Source of the DNA: Pseudomonas sp. UBA5706
Lineage (GTDB): Bacteria > Pseudomonadota > Gammaproteobacteria > Pseudomonadales > Pseudomonadaceae
NCBI RefSeq assembly: GCF_002419965.1
Contig: NZ_DIHC01000016.1
Span: forward strand, 1-43,366
Direction of reading: 5' to 3'
Length of the DNA: 43,366 nucleotides
This document shows positions 17,389 through 25,392 of the stretch, in pieces. The notes beneath the pieces were generated by a model, which searched no databases, was not told where the DNA came from, and was given only the letters and a program-made list of their open reading frames with translations. Made by a program: the position numbers and the translations under genes. Each line of letters starts with the position of its first letter. The first letter of the stretch is position 1.

Positions 17389-18386
17389 GCCTGCCTGAAG
17401 CGTCCGTTGCGACGGCGCCGACTCTTGACGTGCGCAATCTGTGCACCTCGTTCTACACCCGCGCCGGTGTGTTGCCTGCGGTGCGCGACGTGTCATTGCG
17501 CGTCCAGCCGGGACGCGTGCTGGGGCTGGTGGGCGAATCCGGGTCCGGCAAGTCGGTGACCGGCTTCTCGATTCTGGGACTGGTCGACGCGCCGGGGCGT
17601 ATCAGTGGCGGGCAGGTGCTGTTCAAGGGCCGCGACCTCACCGGGCTTTCGCCTGCCCAGTTGCGCGACTTGCAGGGCAACCGCATCGCGATGATCTTTC
17701 AAGACCCGATGATGACCCTTAACCCGGTGCTGCGGGTCGACACGCAGATGATCGAAGCGGTGCGCGCCCATCGTCCGTTGAGCAAGCGCGAGGCCCGCGA
17801 GCATGCCGGACGCACCCTGGCGTTGATGGGTATTCCCAGCCCGGAAGAACGCCTGAGTGCCTATCCGCATCAGTTGTCCGGTGGCATGCGCCAACGGGTA
17901 GCCATCGCCATCGCCATGCTGCACTCGCCGGACCTGATCATTGCTGACGAGCCGACCACGGCGCTGGACGTGACTATTCAGGCGCAGATCCTCAGTGAAG
18001 TGCAGAAGCTGGTGCGCGAGCACGGCACTTCGTTGATTTGGATCACCCACGACCTGTCGGTGGTGGCGGGCCTGGCTGATGACGTGGCGGTGATGTACGC
18101 CGGACGCATCGTCGAGCAGGGCTCGGTGGCCGATGTGCTGGACCGTCCGCAGCACCCTTACACGCAAGGCTTGATCGACAGCCTGCCCAGCCGCAACCGC
18201 CGGGGCGAGCGCCTGCGGCAGATCCCCGGCATGGCGCCCGACCTGCTGTCGATGCCGATCGGTTGCGCGTTTGCGCCGCGTTGTTCGCGAGCCTCTGCAC
18301 GTTGCGCCGAAGAGCCGCAGATGCGCGAGGTCGCGCCCGGCCAGACCGTTCGATGCTTTTACCCCGGAGCCGCCGATGCAATGTGA
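17385..18386 (+). CDS. Oligopeptide-type ABC transporter ATP-binding protein (DppD/OppD-like)
   Basis: This is a 333-residue ATPase. Walker A is GESGSGKS (near residue 49), the signature is LSGGMRQRVAIAIAML and Walker B is LIIADEPTTALD. A C-terminal oligopeptide-transporter extension has the cysteine cluster CAFAPRCSRASARC, known to hold an iron-sulphur cluster in related DppD/OppD proteins. It overlaps the previous gene by 4 bases and the next ATPase by 11. Confidence 0.93.
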   Translation: MSLPEASVATAPTLDVRNLCTSFYTRAGVLPAVRDVSLRVQPGRVLGLVGESGSGKSVTGFSILGLVDAPGRISGGQVLFKGRDLTGLSPAQLRDLQGNRIAMIFQDPMMTLNPVLRVDTQMIEAVRAHRPLSKREAREHAGRTLALMGIPSPEERLSAYPHQLSGGMRQRVAIAIAMLHSPDLIIADEPTTALDVTIQAQILSEVQKLVREHGTSLIWITHDLSVVAGLADDVAVMYAGRIVEQGSVADVLDRPQHPYTQGLIDSLPSRNRRGERLRQIPGMAPDLLSMPIGCAFAPRCSRASARCAEEPQMREVAPGQTVRCFYPGAADAM

Positions 18387-19389
18387 ACAGATCCCGCTGA
18401 TCGAGTTGGATCAGGTCAGCAAGACGTTCGGCAAGGTGCCGGCCGAGCACTCGGTGCAGCACCTGCTGCAACGCCTGCGACTGAGCAAACCCAAGCCTGT
18501 GACCCACGCGGTGGACCGGGTCGACCTGCGCATTCATCGCGGCGAGGTGGTGGGGTTGGTGGGCGAGTCGGGCTGCGGCAAGTCGACCCTCGGACGCATG
18601 GTGGCCGGGCTGTTGCCGGTTTCATCCGGCACCGCGTCAGTGGACGGCAGGCCTCTGGACACCCTCACCGCACAGGAGCGCCACGCGGTGCGTCTGAAAG
18701 TGCAAATGATCTTTCAGGACCCGTCGTCGAGCCTCAATCCACGGCTGCGGGTCGATCGCATCGTCGGCGAAGGCGCGCTGCTGCATGGCCTGACCGACAA
18801 GCGCGGCTTCGACGATTACGTCAGTGCCCAGTTGCAACGCGCCGGGCTGAGCCCACAGTTGCGCCAGCGTTATCCGCATCAATTCAGCGGCGGTCAGCGC
18901 CAGCGCATTGGCATCGCCCGCGCCCTGGCGGTGCAGCCTGAACTGCTGGTGTGCGATGAGTCGGTCGCTGCCTTGGACGTGTCGATTCAGGCGCAGATTC
19001 TCAACCTGTTCATGGACCTGCGCGACGAACTGGGCCTGACCTATCTGTTCATCAGCCACGACCTGGGCGTGGTCGAGCACCTGTGCGACCGGGTGGTGGT
19101 GATGTACCTGGGACGGGTGGTGGAAAGCGCCTCGGTCGATGATCTGTTTGCCCGCGCCAATCACCCCTATACCCAGGCGCTGCTGGCGCAGATCCCGCGT
19201 TTCGATGTTCGCAGTACCCGATATGACGCGATCAAAGGGGAAATCCCCAGTCCGCTGAACCCGCCCGCCGGGTGTCATTTTCACCCTCGCTGTCCGCACG
19301 CCACCGCGCGCTGCCGCGAAGAAGCCCCGGCGCTGAGGGAGGTTTCGCCCAACCACCTTAGTGCCTGTCATCTCAACGACTACCAATGA
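18376..19389 (+). CDS. Oligopeptide-type ABC transporter ATP-binding protein (DppF/OppF-like)
   Basis: This 337-residue second ATPase has Walker A GESGCGKST, signature FSGGQRQRIGIARAL, Walker B LLVCDESVAALD (Ser in place of the usual Pro after DE) and a C-terminal CHFHPRCPHATARC cluster. I chose the ATG at 18376 (MQCEQIPL), 11 bases inside the previous gene. An insertion of about 25 residues between the first strand and the Walker A region (EHSVQHLLQRLRLSKPK) is larger than in many DppF proteins. Confidence 0.92.
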   Translation: MQCEQIPLIELDQVSKTFGKVPAEHSVQHLLQRLRLSKPKPVTHAVDRVDLRIHRGEVVGLVGESGCGKSTLGRMVAGLLPVSSGTASVDGRPLDTLTAQERHAVRLKVQMIFQDPSSSLNPRLRVDRIVGEGALLHGLTDKRGFDDYVSAQLQRAGLSPQLRQRYPHQFSGGQRQRIGIARALAVQPELLVCDESVAALDVSIQAQILNLFMDLRDELGLTYLFISHDLGVVEHLCDRVVVMYLGRVVESASVDDLFARANHPYTQALLAQIPRFDVRSTRYDAIKGEIPSPLNPPAGCHFHPRCPHATARCREEAPALREVSPNHLSACHLNDYQ

Positions 19390-19443
19390 GCGAGCGCCTC
19401 GACGCCCGCCGTGCCCATTGCCTTTGCGTACAAGGAAATTTCC

Positions 19444-21009
19444 ATGCAACCACGTGTTCGTTCATTGATCGCTTCGGCGCTGATTCTGGCGGCCGGCAGC
19501 GTTTCGGCGCAGACCCTGCGCATCGGTTACGCCGACCCGGTTTCCTCCCTCGATCCGCAGTTGAACAACTATGCCGGTGACCGCTCGGTGGCGCTGCACG
19601 CCTTCGAATCGCTGGTCAATCGTCACGACGACAAAACCCTGCCGGGTCTGGCCAAAAGCTGGAAAGTGCTGGATGACACCACGTGGCAGTTCGACCTGCG
19701 CGACGACGTCCAATGGCAGGACGGCACGCCGTTGACCGCCGACGATTTCGTGTTTTCCTTCGAGCGTGCGCGCAACGTACCGGGCAGCGTCGCCTCCTAT
19801 GCAGGCGCCACGCGCACGGTTGAATCGGTAAAGGCCCAGGACGATCACACGCTAATCATCAAGACCCGCACGCCGAACGCCAACCTGCTGCCGGACGTGG
19901 ATTCGATCTACATCGTCAGCCGCCACGCGGGTGCTACTGCCAGTAGCGCCGATTACAACTCGGGCAAGGCCATGGTTGGCACCGGGCCCTACCGCTTCGT
20001 TTCATATGTGCCGGGTGATCGCACCCTGTTCGAGCGCAACGACAGCTATTGGGGCGCGAAGCCGACCTGGGATCAGGTGGATTTCCGCTTCATCGCCAAC
20101 GCCGCCAACCGCACAGCCGCGCTGCTGGCCGGTGACGTCGATGTGATCGATAAGGTCTCGCCGACTGACGTCGAGCGGCTGCGCAAGACTCCCTCGGTAA
20201 ACGTCTTCGCCTACCAGGGCCTGCGCGCGCTGATCATCCAGCCGAGTTTCCGCCAAGGACCGAACGAGTTCATTCGCGACAACGCCGGCAAGCCGCTGGC
20301 CGAGAACCCGTTGCGTGACGTGCGCGTGCGCAAGGCGCTGTCGCTGGCGATCAATCGTCAGGCCATCGACGAGCGCATCATGCAGGGCACCGTGACCGAG
20401 GCCAACCAATGGATGCCGGCCAACACCTTCGGCTACAACCCGCAGGTCAAAAACATTCCGTATGACCCGAAACAGGCCAAGGAGCTTCTGGCGCAAGCAG
20501 GCTTTCCCGAGGGCTTTCAACTGACCGTCCACGTACCGGGCGATCGTTACCCGCAAGCGCCCGAGGCGATGCAGGCGGTGGCGCAGTTCTGGTCGCGAAT
20601 CGGCGTCAAGGTCCAGCTCGAAGTGCTGCCGTGGGCGGTGTACGCAGGCAAGGCCAATAAGAATGAACTGGCAATCAGCGTGATCGCCTGGGGCAACGGC
20701 ACCGGCGAAGCGGCCTACGCGCTGACCAACATCCTGACCACCGTCGACAGCAATAAAGGGCAGGGGGCCTCCAACTGGGGCCATTACAGCAACCCGTTGG
20801 TGGACAAGGCCCTGATCGATGCCACTGCCGAGTTCGACGAAGCCAAGCGGCGCACCATTCTTCAGGACTCGGTCAAGGTCGTCAGCGACGACGTCGGCAT
20901 CATTCCGCTGTTCCACTACCAGAACATTTGGGCCGCGCGCAAAGGGTTGAAGGTCGAGCCACTGGTCAGCGACCGCACCGCCGCAACCATGGTCACCGAG
21001 CAGCCTTGA
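19444..21009 (+). CDS. ABC transporter substrate-binding protein, family 5 (peptide/nickel/opine type)
   Basis: This is a 521-residue periplasmic protein. The signal peptide MQPRVRSLIASALILAAGSV ends near SAQ, and the SBP_bac_5 domain fills the rest. Conserved stretches include LAKSWKVLDDTTWQFDLRDD, DVQWQDGTPLTADDFVFSFE and VRKALSLAINRQAIDERIM. The start ATG at 19444 is behind AAGGAAATTTCC. Family 5 proteins bind di- and oligopeptides but also many other compounds, so peptide specificity is not implied. I recall a similar binding protein travelling with Avi_7169/Avi_7170-type proteins and a monooxygenase in other proteobacteria, which matches the neighbours here. Confidence 0.92.
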   Translation: MQPRVRSLIASALILAAGSVSAQTLRIGYADPVSSLDPQLNNYAGDRSVALHAFESLVNRHDDKTLPGLAKSWKVLDDTTWQFDLRDDVQWQDGTPLTADDFVFSFERARNVPGSVASYAGATRTVESVKAQDDHTLIIKTRTPNANLLPDVDSIYIVSRHAGATASSADYNSGKAMVGTGPYRFVSYVPGDRTLFERNDSYWGAKPTWDQVDFRFIANAANRTAALLAGDVDVIDKVSPTDVERLRKTPSVNVFAYQGLRALIIQPSFRQGPNEFIRDNAGKPLAENPLRDVRVRKALSLAINRQAIDERIMQGTVTEANQWMPANTFGYNPQVKNIPYDPKQAKELLAQAGFPEGFQLTVHVPGDRYPQAPEAMQAVAQFWSRIGVKVQLEVLPWAVYAGKANKNELAISVIAWGNGTGEAAYALTNILTTVDSNKGQGASNWGHYSNPLVDKALIDATAEFDEAKRRTILQDSVKVVSDDVGIIPLFHYQNIWAARKGLKVEPLVSDRTAATMVTEQP

Positions 21010-21021
21010 ACCCGTCTCGCG

Positions 21022-21047
21022 CCTGCCCGGCACGTTGCCGTGGCAGG
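21022..21047 (+). other. Intercistronic stem-loop after the binding-protein gene
   Basis: CCTGCCCGGC, loop ACGTT, then GCCG(T)GGCAGG forms a ten-pair GC-rich stem with one bulged T, starting 13 bases after the stop. There is no T-run, so it is not a classical terminator. Such hairpins after binding-protein genes often stabilise the upstream mRNA and keep the binding protein more abundant than its permeases; that role here is inference. Confidence 0.7.
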
Positions 21048-21076
21048 GGCGCTCTCGACACTTTGCAGGAGTCATC

Positions 21077-21607
21077 ATGACCTCGACCACTCCCACCGCT
21101 GTCGCCACTGACCTGCTCGACAGCTTGCTACAGATACAGCCCGGCACGCCGCTGCACGCGGTTCGCCATGCGCGTGACAAAGTCGCCTCGGCGACCCAGG
21201 CCAGCCAGGAGCTGTTCTTCGCCCCGGTGCTTGAAAACAACCTGTCGCTGACCGAGCGTCTGTGGGTGGGCTACTACGCCGCCTACCTGACGCCACAGCC
21301 ATTGCTGGCCGCTCATTACCTCGACCAATTGCAGGCGCAGGGCATCGACAAGGCGCTGTGTTCCGACATCGAGTCCGGCGCCGTCGACGCTTTGGCCGAC
21401 ACTCGGCTGGCGGCAATCCTGCGTTTTACCCGCACCCTGATTGAATCACCGGTTCACGGTGACCAGCAGGCTCTGCAGGCCTTGCAGCAGCAAGGTCTGA
21501 GCACCGAGGAAATCGTCGTGCTCGCGCAGCTGATTGCGTTTTTGTCTTATCAGGTACGTTTGGCCGCCGGGCTCGGGGCCTTGCGCGCAGCGGGAGAGGC
21601 ACAATGA
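21077..21607 (+). CDS. CMD-domain protein (Avi_7170-like)
   Basis: This is a 176-residue all-helical protein of the carboxymuconolactone-decarboxylase/AhpD-like fold. The segment LSLTERLWVGYYAAYLTPQP, then LAAHYLDQL, aligns with the active-site helix of AhpD-type proteins but has no CxxC. The only cysteine is in KALCSDIES elsewhere. A peroxidase or disulphide role by the usual mechanism is therefore unlikely for this subunit alone. The ATG at 21077 follows GCAGGAGTC. The next gene, an AhpD-like protein with CxxC, overlaps it by 4 bases, which suggests a heteromer or a tandem-domain function. I assign it to the Avi_7170 family (TIGR04029) from memory of context and length. Confidence 0.75.
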   Translation: MTSTTPTAVATDLLDSLLQIQPGTPLHAVRHARDKVASATQASQELFFAPVLENNLSLTERLWVGYYAAYLTPQPLLAAHYLDQLQAQGIDKALCSDIESGAVDALADTRLAAILRFTRTLIESPVHGDQQALQALQQQGLSTEEIVVLAQLIAFLSYQVRLAAGLGALRAAGEAQ

Positions 21608-22191
21608 GCGACGTCATTCGCGATAACGGATTCACCAATCAGGTACTGGGCTGGAAAGCCTGGTTACCCACCGTCGATCTGGCAAGTGCCTCTGCCGAGC
21701 AACTGGCCGTGCTGGAGGAAAGCCACCCTCAGGCCAAGACCTCGGACTACTACCTGACCCTGGCGCACCACCCGGACATCCTGCGGCAGCGCTCGCAAGC
21801 CTTTAACGCGATCATGTACGCGCCCGGCGGCCTTTCCCGCGCCGAGCGCGAACTGGCGAGCACTGTGGTTTCGCGTATCAACCGTTGCGTCTACTGCGCA
21901 TCGGTGCATGCGCAGCGCTTCGAACAACTGGCCAAGCGCAACGAGGTGATCCGCGAAATCTTCGCTGATCCCGCCACTGCCGGCACCACCGAGCGCGAGA
22001 AAGCGATCGTTCAGTTTTCCATCGAGCTGACCCTGGAGCCGGCCTCGTTGAACGCCGGTCACATTCAGGCACTGCGCGAGCATGGCCTGGACGATGGACA
22101 GGTGCTCGACCTGATTCACGCGATCTCGATTTTCGCCTGGGCCAATCGCCTGATGCTTAATCTGGGCGAACCGGTGTTCCCCCAGGCTTGA
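21604..22191 (+). CDS. Alkylhydroperoxidase-domain protein (Avi_7169-like)
   Basis: This is a 195-residue AhpD-fold protein with an intact active-site motif, NRCVYCASVHAQRF (Cys95, Cys98, His102), preceded by the conserved acidic pair in LSRAERELAS. AhpD-type enzymes use this CxxC as a thiol-disulphide or peroxidase centre. It overlaps the CMD-domain gene and ends the cassette. Presumed role: removing peroxide or handling a reactive product made by the flavoprotein at the head of the operon (inference). It fits the Avi_7169 family (TIGR04030). Confidence 0.8.
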   Translation: MSDVIRDNGFTNQVLGWKAWLPTVDLASASAEQLAVLEESHPQAKTSDYYLTLAHHPDILRQRSQAFNAIMYAPGGLSRAERELASTVVSRINRCVYCASVHAQRFEQLAKRNEVIREIFADPATAGTTEREKAIVQFSIELTLEPASLNAGHIQALREHGLDDGQVLDLIHAISIFAWANRLMLNLGEPVFPQA

Positions 22192-22238
22192 CCCCAGAAC
22201 GCGAATCCAAAGGGCCAAAACCGGCTGCCGCACCTGCC

Positions 22239-23210
22239 TCACCGGCCCGCGGGTTGTTGGCAGACGTTTGGCGTGGGGGCGAGGATGATCCGCACCGCAT
22301 AAGCCGTTCCGAACAGGAGCAATGCCAGACCGACGGCCTCAGCGGCGCTCGGCCACCGGCCGTGAAAGGCCAGTCCGAGCACAGTGGCGAAGAATGACTC
22401 CAGTGCGATCAATTGCCCGGACAGCACCATCGGCAGGCGTTGCGAGGCGAAATTCCAGGCCCAGGCGCCGACCACCGACGAGCACAGCGCAATCAAGAAG
22501 GCCCAGCCGTAAAAGTGCAGCGCGTCTGGCGTTGCCATCCCCGTAGCAGGCAAGTGCAACCGATTCGTGGCCCAGGCCACGGACGTCAGCAGTGAGGCGG
22601 CAAGACCTGCACCGATCATCATCAAGCAGGTCCAGGCAGCGGTGGCCCGGCTGGGCAGATGCTCCATCGTCGCTTGATTGATGATGCTGAACGACAGCCA
22701 TAACAGCACTGCACTGAGGGAAAACGCCAAGCCGGCCCCTACCTGCAAAGCCGCACCGCTCGAAGGGTTTAGCAGTGCCAGATTGATCAGCAGCAGGCCC
22801 AGGCCCAGCGCACCAATGGGCATCACCAGTTGGCTCCAGCGCAGCGAGCGGTGTTGGGCGTTGCCGAGCAACGCCTGCAAAACAGGCACGGCGCCGATAA
22901 ACGCAGCGATTAGCAACGGCCCACCGTAGATCACGCCGCCTGCGATGCAACTGCTATATGCCAGGTAACCCAGCACGCCGAGCCCCATGCCGGTGAGCCA
23001 TTGTCGCGGGCTCAGGCCATGCAGTTGAGTACGGTAAAACGGCAGCAGCACAGCACCGAGCACGCCGGCCATGATGAACCGCACCAGCATGAAATCGGCA
23101 ACGCCGTAGCCCTGCAACACGTAAGGCGCGATGAAGTTGCAGGCCCAGCACAGCGTTGCCAGCGCGGCACAGGTCACACCTTGCAGGAGGGTCGAGCGCG
23201 ATGAGGTCAT
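22239..23210 (-). CDS. EamA/DMT-family transporter
   Basis: This is a 323-residue inner membrane protein with about ten hydrophobic helices in two EamA repeats. Examples are LATLCWACNFIAPYVLQGYG near the start and SSVVGAWAWNFASQRLPMVL followed by LIALESFFATVLGLAFHGRWP in the second repeat. The family exports amino acids and metabolites. I chose the ATG at 23210 (MTSSRSTLL) behind CAGGATT; an upstream in-frame ATG would add 44 poorly conserved residues that cross the REP. It converges on the cassette (47-base gap) and is divergent from a GcvA-like regulator, its likely controller. Confidence 0.88.
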   Translation of the reverse strand: MTSSRSTLLQGVTCAALATLCWACNFIAPYVLQGYGVADFMLVRFIMAGVLGAVLLPFYRTQLHGLSPRQWLTGMGLGVLGYLAYSSCIAGGVIYGGPLLIAAFIGAVPVLQALLGNAQHRSLRWSQLVMPIGALGLGLLLINLALLNPSSGAALQVGAGLAFSLSAVLLWLSFSIINQATMEHLPSRATAAWTCLMMIGAGLAASLLTSVAWATNRLHLPATGMATPDALHFYGWAFLIALCSSVVGAWAWNFASQRLPMVLSGQLIALESFFATVLGLAFHGRWPSAAEAVGLALLLFGTAYAVRIILAPTPNVCQQPAGR

Positions 23211-23316
23211 GGTTGAATCCTGCGTAAAACCGGTCCAGGGAGCGATTGATACCGGTGGGGGCGCATCCTTCGCGAGAAAACCTTGGGCGAAAGAGACGTA
23301 TCCAATGAACCTCAGT

Positions 23317-23339
23317 CTCGCGAATGAATTCGCTCCACA
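23317..23339. repeat. Solitary REP sequence between divergent genes
   Basis: CTCGCGAATGAATTCGCTCC, then ACA, is the reverse of the GTGGAGCGAATTCATTCGCG REP type of Pseudomonas. It lies in the 220-base gap between the EamA gene and the LysR-type regulator. Confidence 0.7.
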
Positions 23340-23430
23340 CAAAGGCAGTCACCAGCGTATGAGTTCATCTTGCCGATCAGCAGCGTTGTGCTACAAATGA
23401 TGTCTTCGTTGTTATGCATTACTGGAGATT

Positions 23431-24348
23431 ATGAATAAGCTCGGCAAATCCCTTCCGCCGCTGGCCAGTCTGCTGCCGTTCGAGGCAGCCGCCCGGTTAC
23501 TGAGCTTTTCCCGCGCGGCCGAGGAGCTTAACCTCACCCAGGCGGCGGTCAGCCGGCAGATTCGGGCGTTGGAACAAGACCTTGGCATCAGCCTGTTCGA
23601 ACGCCGTAATCGGGCGGTATTTCTTACCGATGCGGGGCGTGAGTTGAGCGTCAGCCTGAGTCATGCCTTGCGCGAGGTTGCCAGCACGGCGGATCGCCTT
23701 CGAGGGGTTTTGCGCAAGAATGAAGTGGTGCTGCTGTGTCAGCCTTGTGAAGCATTCCACTGGTTGATGCCCCGGCTTTCGAGCTTTCACCAGCAGTATT
23801 CGTCAATCGACCTGAAGGTGGTGACCAGCATCAGTCCGCTGACCGAGTTTCAGGGCTATTTCGATGTCGCAATGCAGAGCAGCAATCGTGATCATGGCTT
23901 GCATCCATTGCTGTTCACGGCGCCCGACGAGGTGTTTCCGGTCGCCAGCCCGCTTTATCTGCAAGGGCGCACCTGCATTGGCCTTGATGAGTTGGCCAGC
24001 CACACCTTGCTGCATCACGACTCGCTGCCTGTTTATCAGCTGGAATGGGACACCTGGCTGGCGAGGTTCGGGCATCAGCTGCCGGCCGAGGCTGGCGGGC
24101 TGGTGTTCGACCACTACTCCTTGATGCTGCACGCAGCGGTCGAAGGCCACGGCCTGGCGATGGGTTGGCGACGCACCTCACAGCGCATGCTTGACAGTGG
24201 CGTGCTGCTGGCACCGTTCGGCCAGAGCGTTCACCTGGCCGAAGCGTTGTCAGTCTACCGCCGTCATGGTTCGGCCCCTCGGGACGAGGTGAGCCGGCTG
24301 ATCGAGTGGCTGCGACGGGAGCTGGGCTCAGACCAGGCAGGCCTCTGA
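23431..24348 (+). CDS. LysR-family regulator, GcvA-like
   Basis: This is a 305-residue LysR protein of the GcvA branch. It opens with LPPLASLLPFEAAARLLSFS and RAAEELNLTQAAVSRQIRAL (helix-turn-helix), then FERRNRAVFLTDAGREL. The effector domain has the branch-typical GLAMGWRRTSQRMLDSGVL. The ribosome site is CTGGAGATT. It is divergent from the EamA exporter, a frequent LysR-transporter pairing, and converges with argC with a gap of only 7 bases. Confidence 0.88.
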   Translation: MNKLGKSLPPLASLLPFEAAARLLSFSRAAEELNLTQAAVSRQIRALEQDLGISLFERRNRAVFLTDAGRELSVSLSHALREVASTADRLRGVLRKNEVVLLCQPCEAFHWLMPRLSSFHQQYSSIDLKVVTSISPLTEFQGYFDVAMQSSNRDHGLHPLLFTAPDEVFPVASPLYLQGRTCIGLDELASHTLLHHDSLPVYQLEWDTWLARFGHQLPAEAGGLVFDHYSLMLHAAVEGHGLAMGWRRTSQRMLDSGVLLAPFGQSVHLAEALSVYRRHGSAPRDEVSRLIEWLRRELGSDQAGL

Positions 24349-24355
24349 TGCGCGA

Positions 24356-25279
24356 TCAGCCTTCGGCGAGCATCAAATCCAGATTCTGCACCGCAGCCCC
24401 TGCAGCGCCTTTGCCGAGGTTATCGAACACCGCCGCCAGCAGAACCTGCCCGGCGTTCTCGAAGACCATCAGGCGCAGCTTGTCGGTGTCATTCAACGCC
24501 CGCGGGTCCAGGCCGGACAGCGCGCTGGATGCTTGCATCGACAAGACCTCGACCAAAGCGCTGCCCGCATAATACCGTTCCAGGCACGCGTGCAGCCTGG
24601 CACCGCTCGTACCCGGTGCCAACAGACGCAGATGCAAAGCAATGGTCAGCACGATGCCCTGCCGAAACGAACCGTAGGCCGGGATGAACACCGGCCGTTC
24701 GCTGAGGCCGCTGTATTGCTGGATCTCCGGCACATGTTTGTGCGCCAGGCCCAGGCCGTAGATTTGAAACGGCGTTGCTTGAGCCGCATCCGGGCCTTCG
24801 AACTCATCGACTCCGGCACGGCCTTTGCCCGAGTAGCCGGAGACCGCGTTGATGCTGATCGGATAATCCCGAGGTACCAGGCCCGCGTCCAGCAACGGGC
24901 GCAGCAGTCCCACCGCACCGGTGGGATAGCAGCCGGGGTTGCTGATGCGTTTCCCGTTGGCGATGGCCTGTTGCTGCTGAGCGCTGATCTGTGCAAAACC
25001 GTACACCCACTCAGGATCGGTACGATGCGCAGAGCTTGCGTCGATGACCCGCACCGCCGGGTTTTCAATGCTGGTGGCCGCCTCACGTGCTGCATCGTCC
25101 GGCAGACACAGGATCGCGATGTCGCAAGCATTGATCGCAGCCCTGCGGCTGAACGGGTGCTTGCGCTGGTGGGCGGGCAGGGTGACTAACCTCAGGTCGC
25201 TGCGGCCCTGCAACCGTTGATGGATCTGCAGGCCGGTGGTGCCTTGGTCGCCGTCGATAAAAATCACGGGAAGCGTCAT
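24356..25279 (-). CDS. argC: N-acetyl-gamma-glutamyl-phosphate reductase, short (type 2) form
   Basis: This is a 307-residue NADPH-dependent enzyme of arginine biosynthesis that reduces N-acetylglutamyl phosphate to the semialdehyde. The N-terminal IDGDQGTTGLQIHQRL is the nucleotide loop of the short ArgC family, and the catalytic Cys117 sits in SNPGCYPTG. The length fits the type 2 family (about 310) rather than the longer type. I chose the start at 25279 (MTLPVIFIDG). No other arg gene is nearby, and Pseudomonas genomes usually also carry a long-form argC. This copy may therefore be a second enzyme under control of the divergent LysR regulator (inference). Confidence 0.88.
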   Translation of the reverse strand: MTLPVIFIDGDQGTTGLQIHQRLQGRSDLRLVTLPAHQRKHPFSRRAAINACDIAILCLPDDAAREAATSIENPAVRVIDASSAHRTDPEWVYGFAQISAQQQQAIANGKRISNPGCYPTGAVGLLRPLLDAGLVPRDYPISINAVSGYSGKGRAGVDEFEGPDAAQATPFQIYGLGLAHKHVPEIQQYSGLSERPVFIPAYGSFRQGIVLTIALHLRLLAPGTSGARLHACLERYYAGSALVEVLSMQASSALSGLDPRALNDTDKLRLMVFENAGQVLLAAVFDNLGKGAAGAAVQNLDLMLAEG

Positions 25280-25344
25280 GTCGGATTTGCTCTGGCAGTC
25301 ATCAATGGCGAACATCTTCGGTCAGGGGGTAAGATAGGAAAAGT

Positions 25345-25368
25345 TGAATTTATTAACGATAAAGTTCA
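25345..25368. promoter_or_regulatory. Candidate LysR operator between argC and its divergent regulator
   Basis: The stretch opens with TGAATTTAT and closes with ATAAAGTTCA, forming an imperfect inverted repeat (TGAA-TTTAT against ATAAA-G-TTCA) around TAACG. It is AT-rich, contains LysR-type T-N11-A arrangements and lies 25 bases before the regulator's ATG and 66 bases before that of argC. Confidence 0.5.
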
Positions 25369-25392
25369 GTTTTTATGAAGTGAGGCGTTCAC

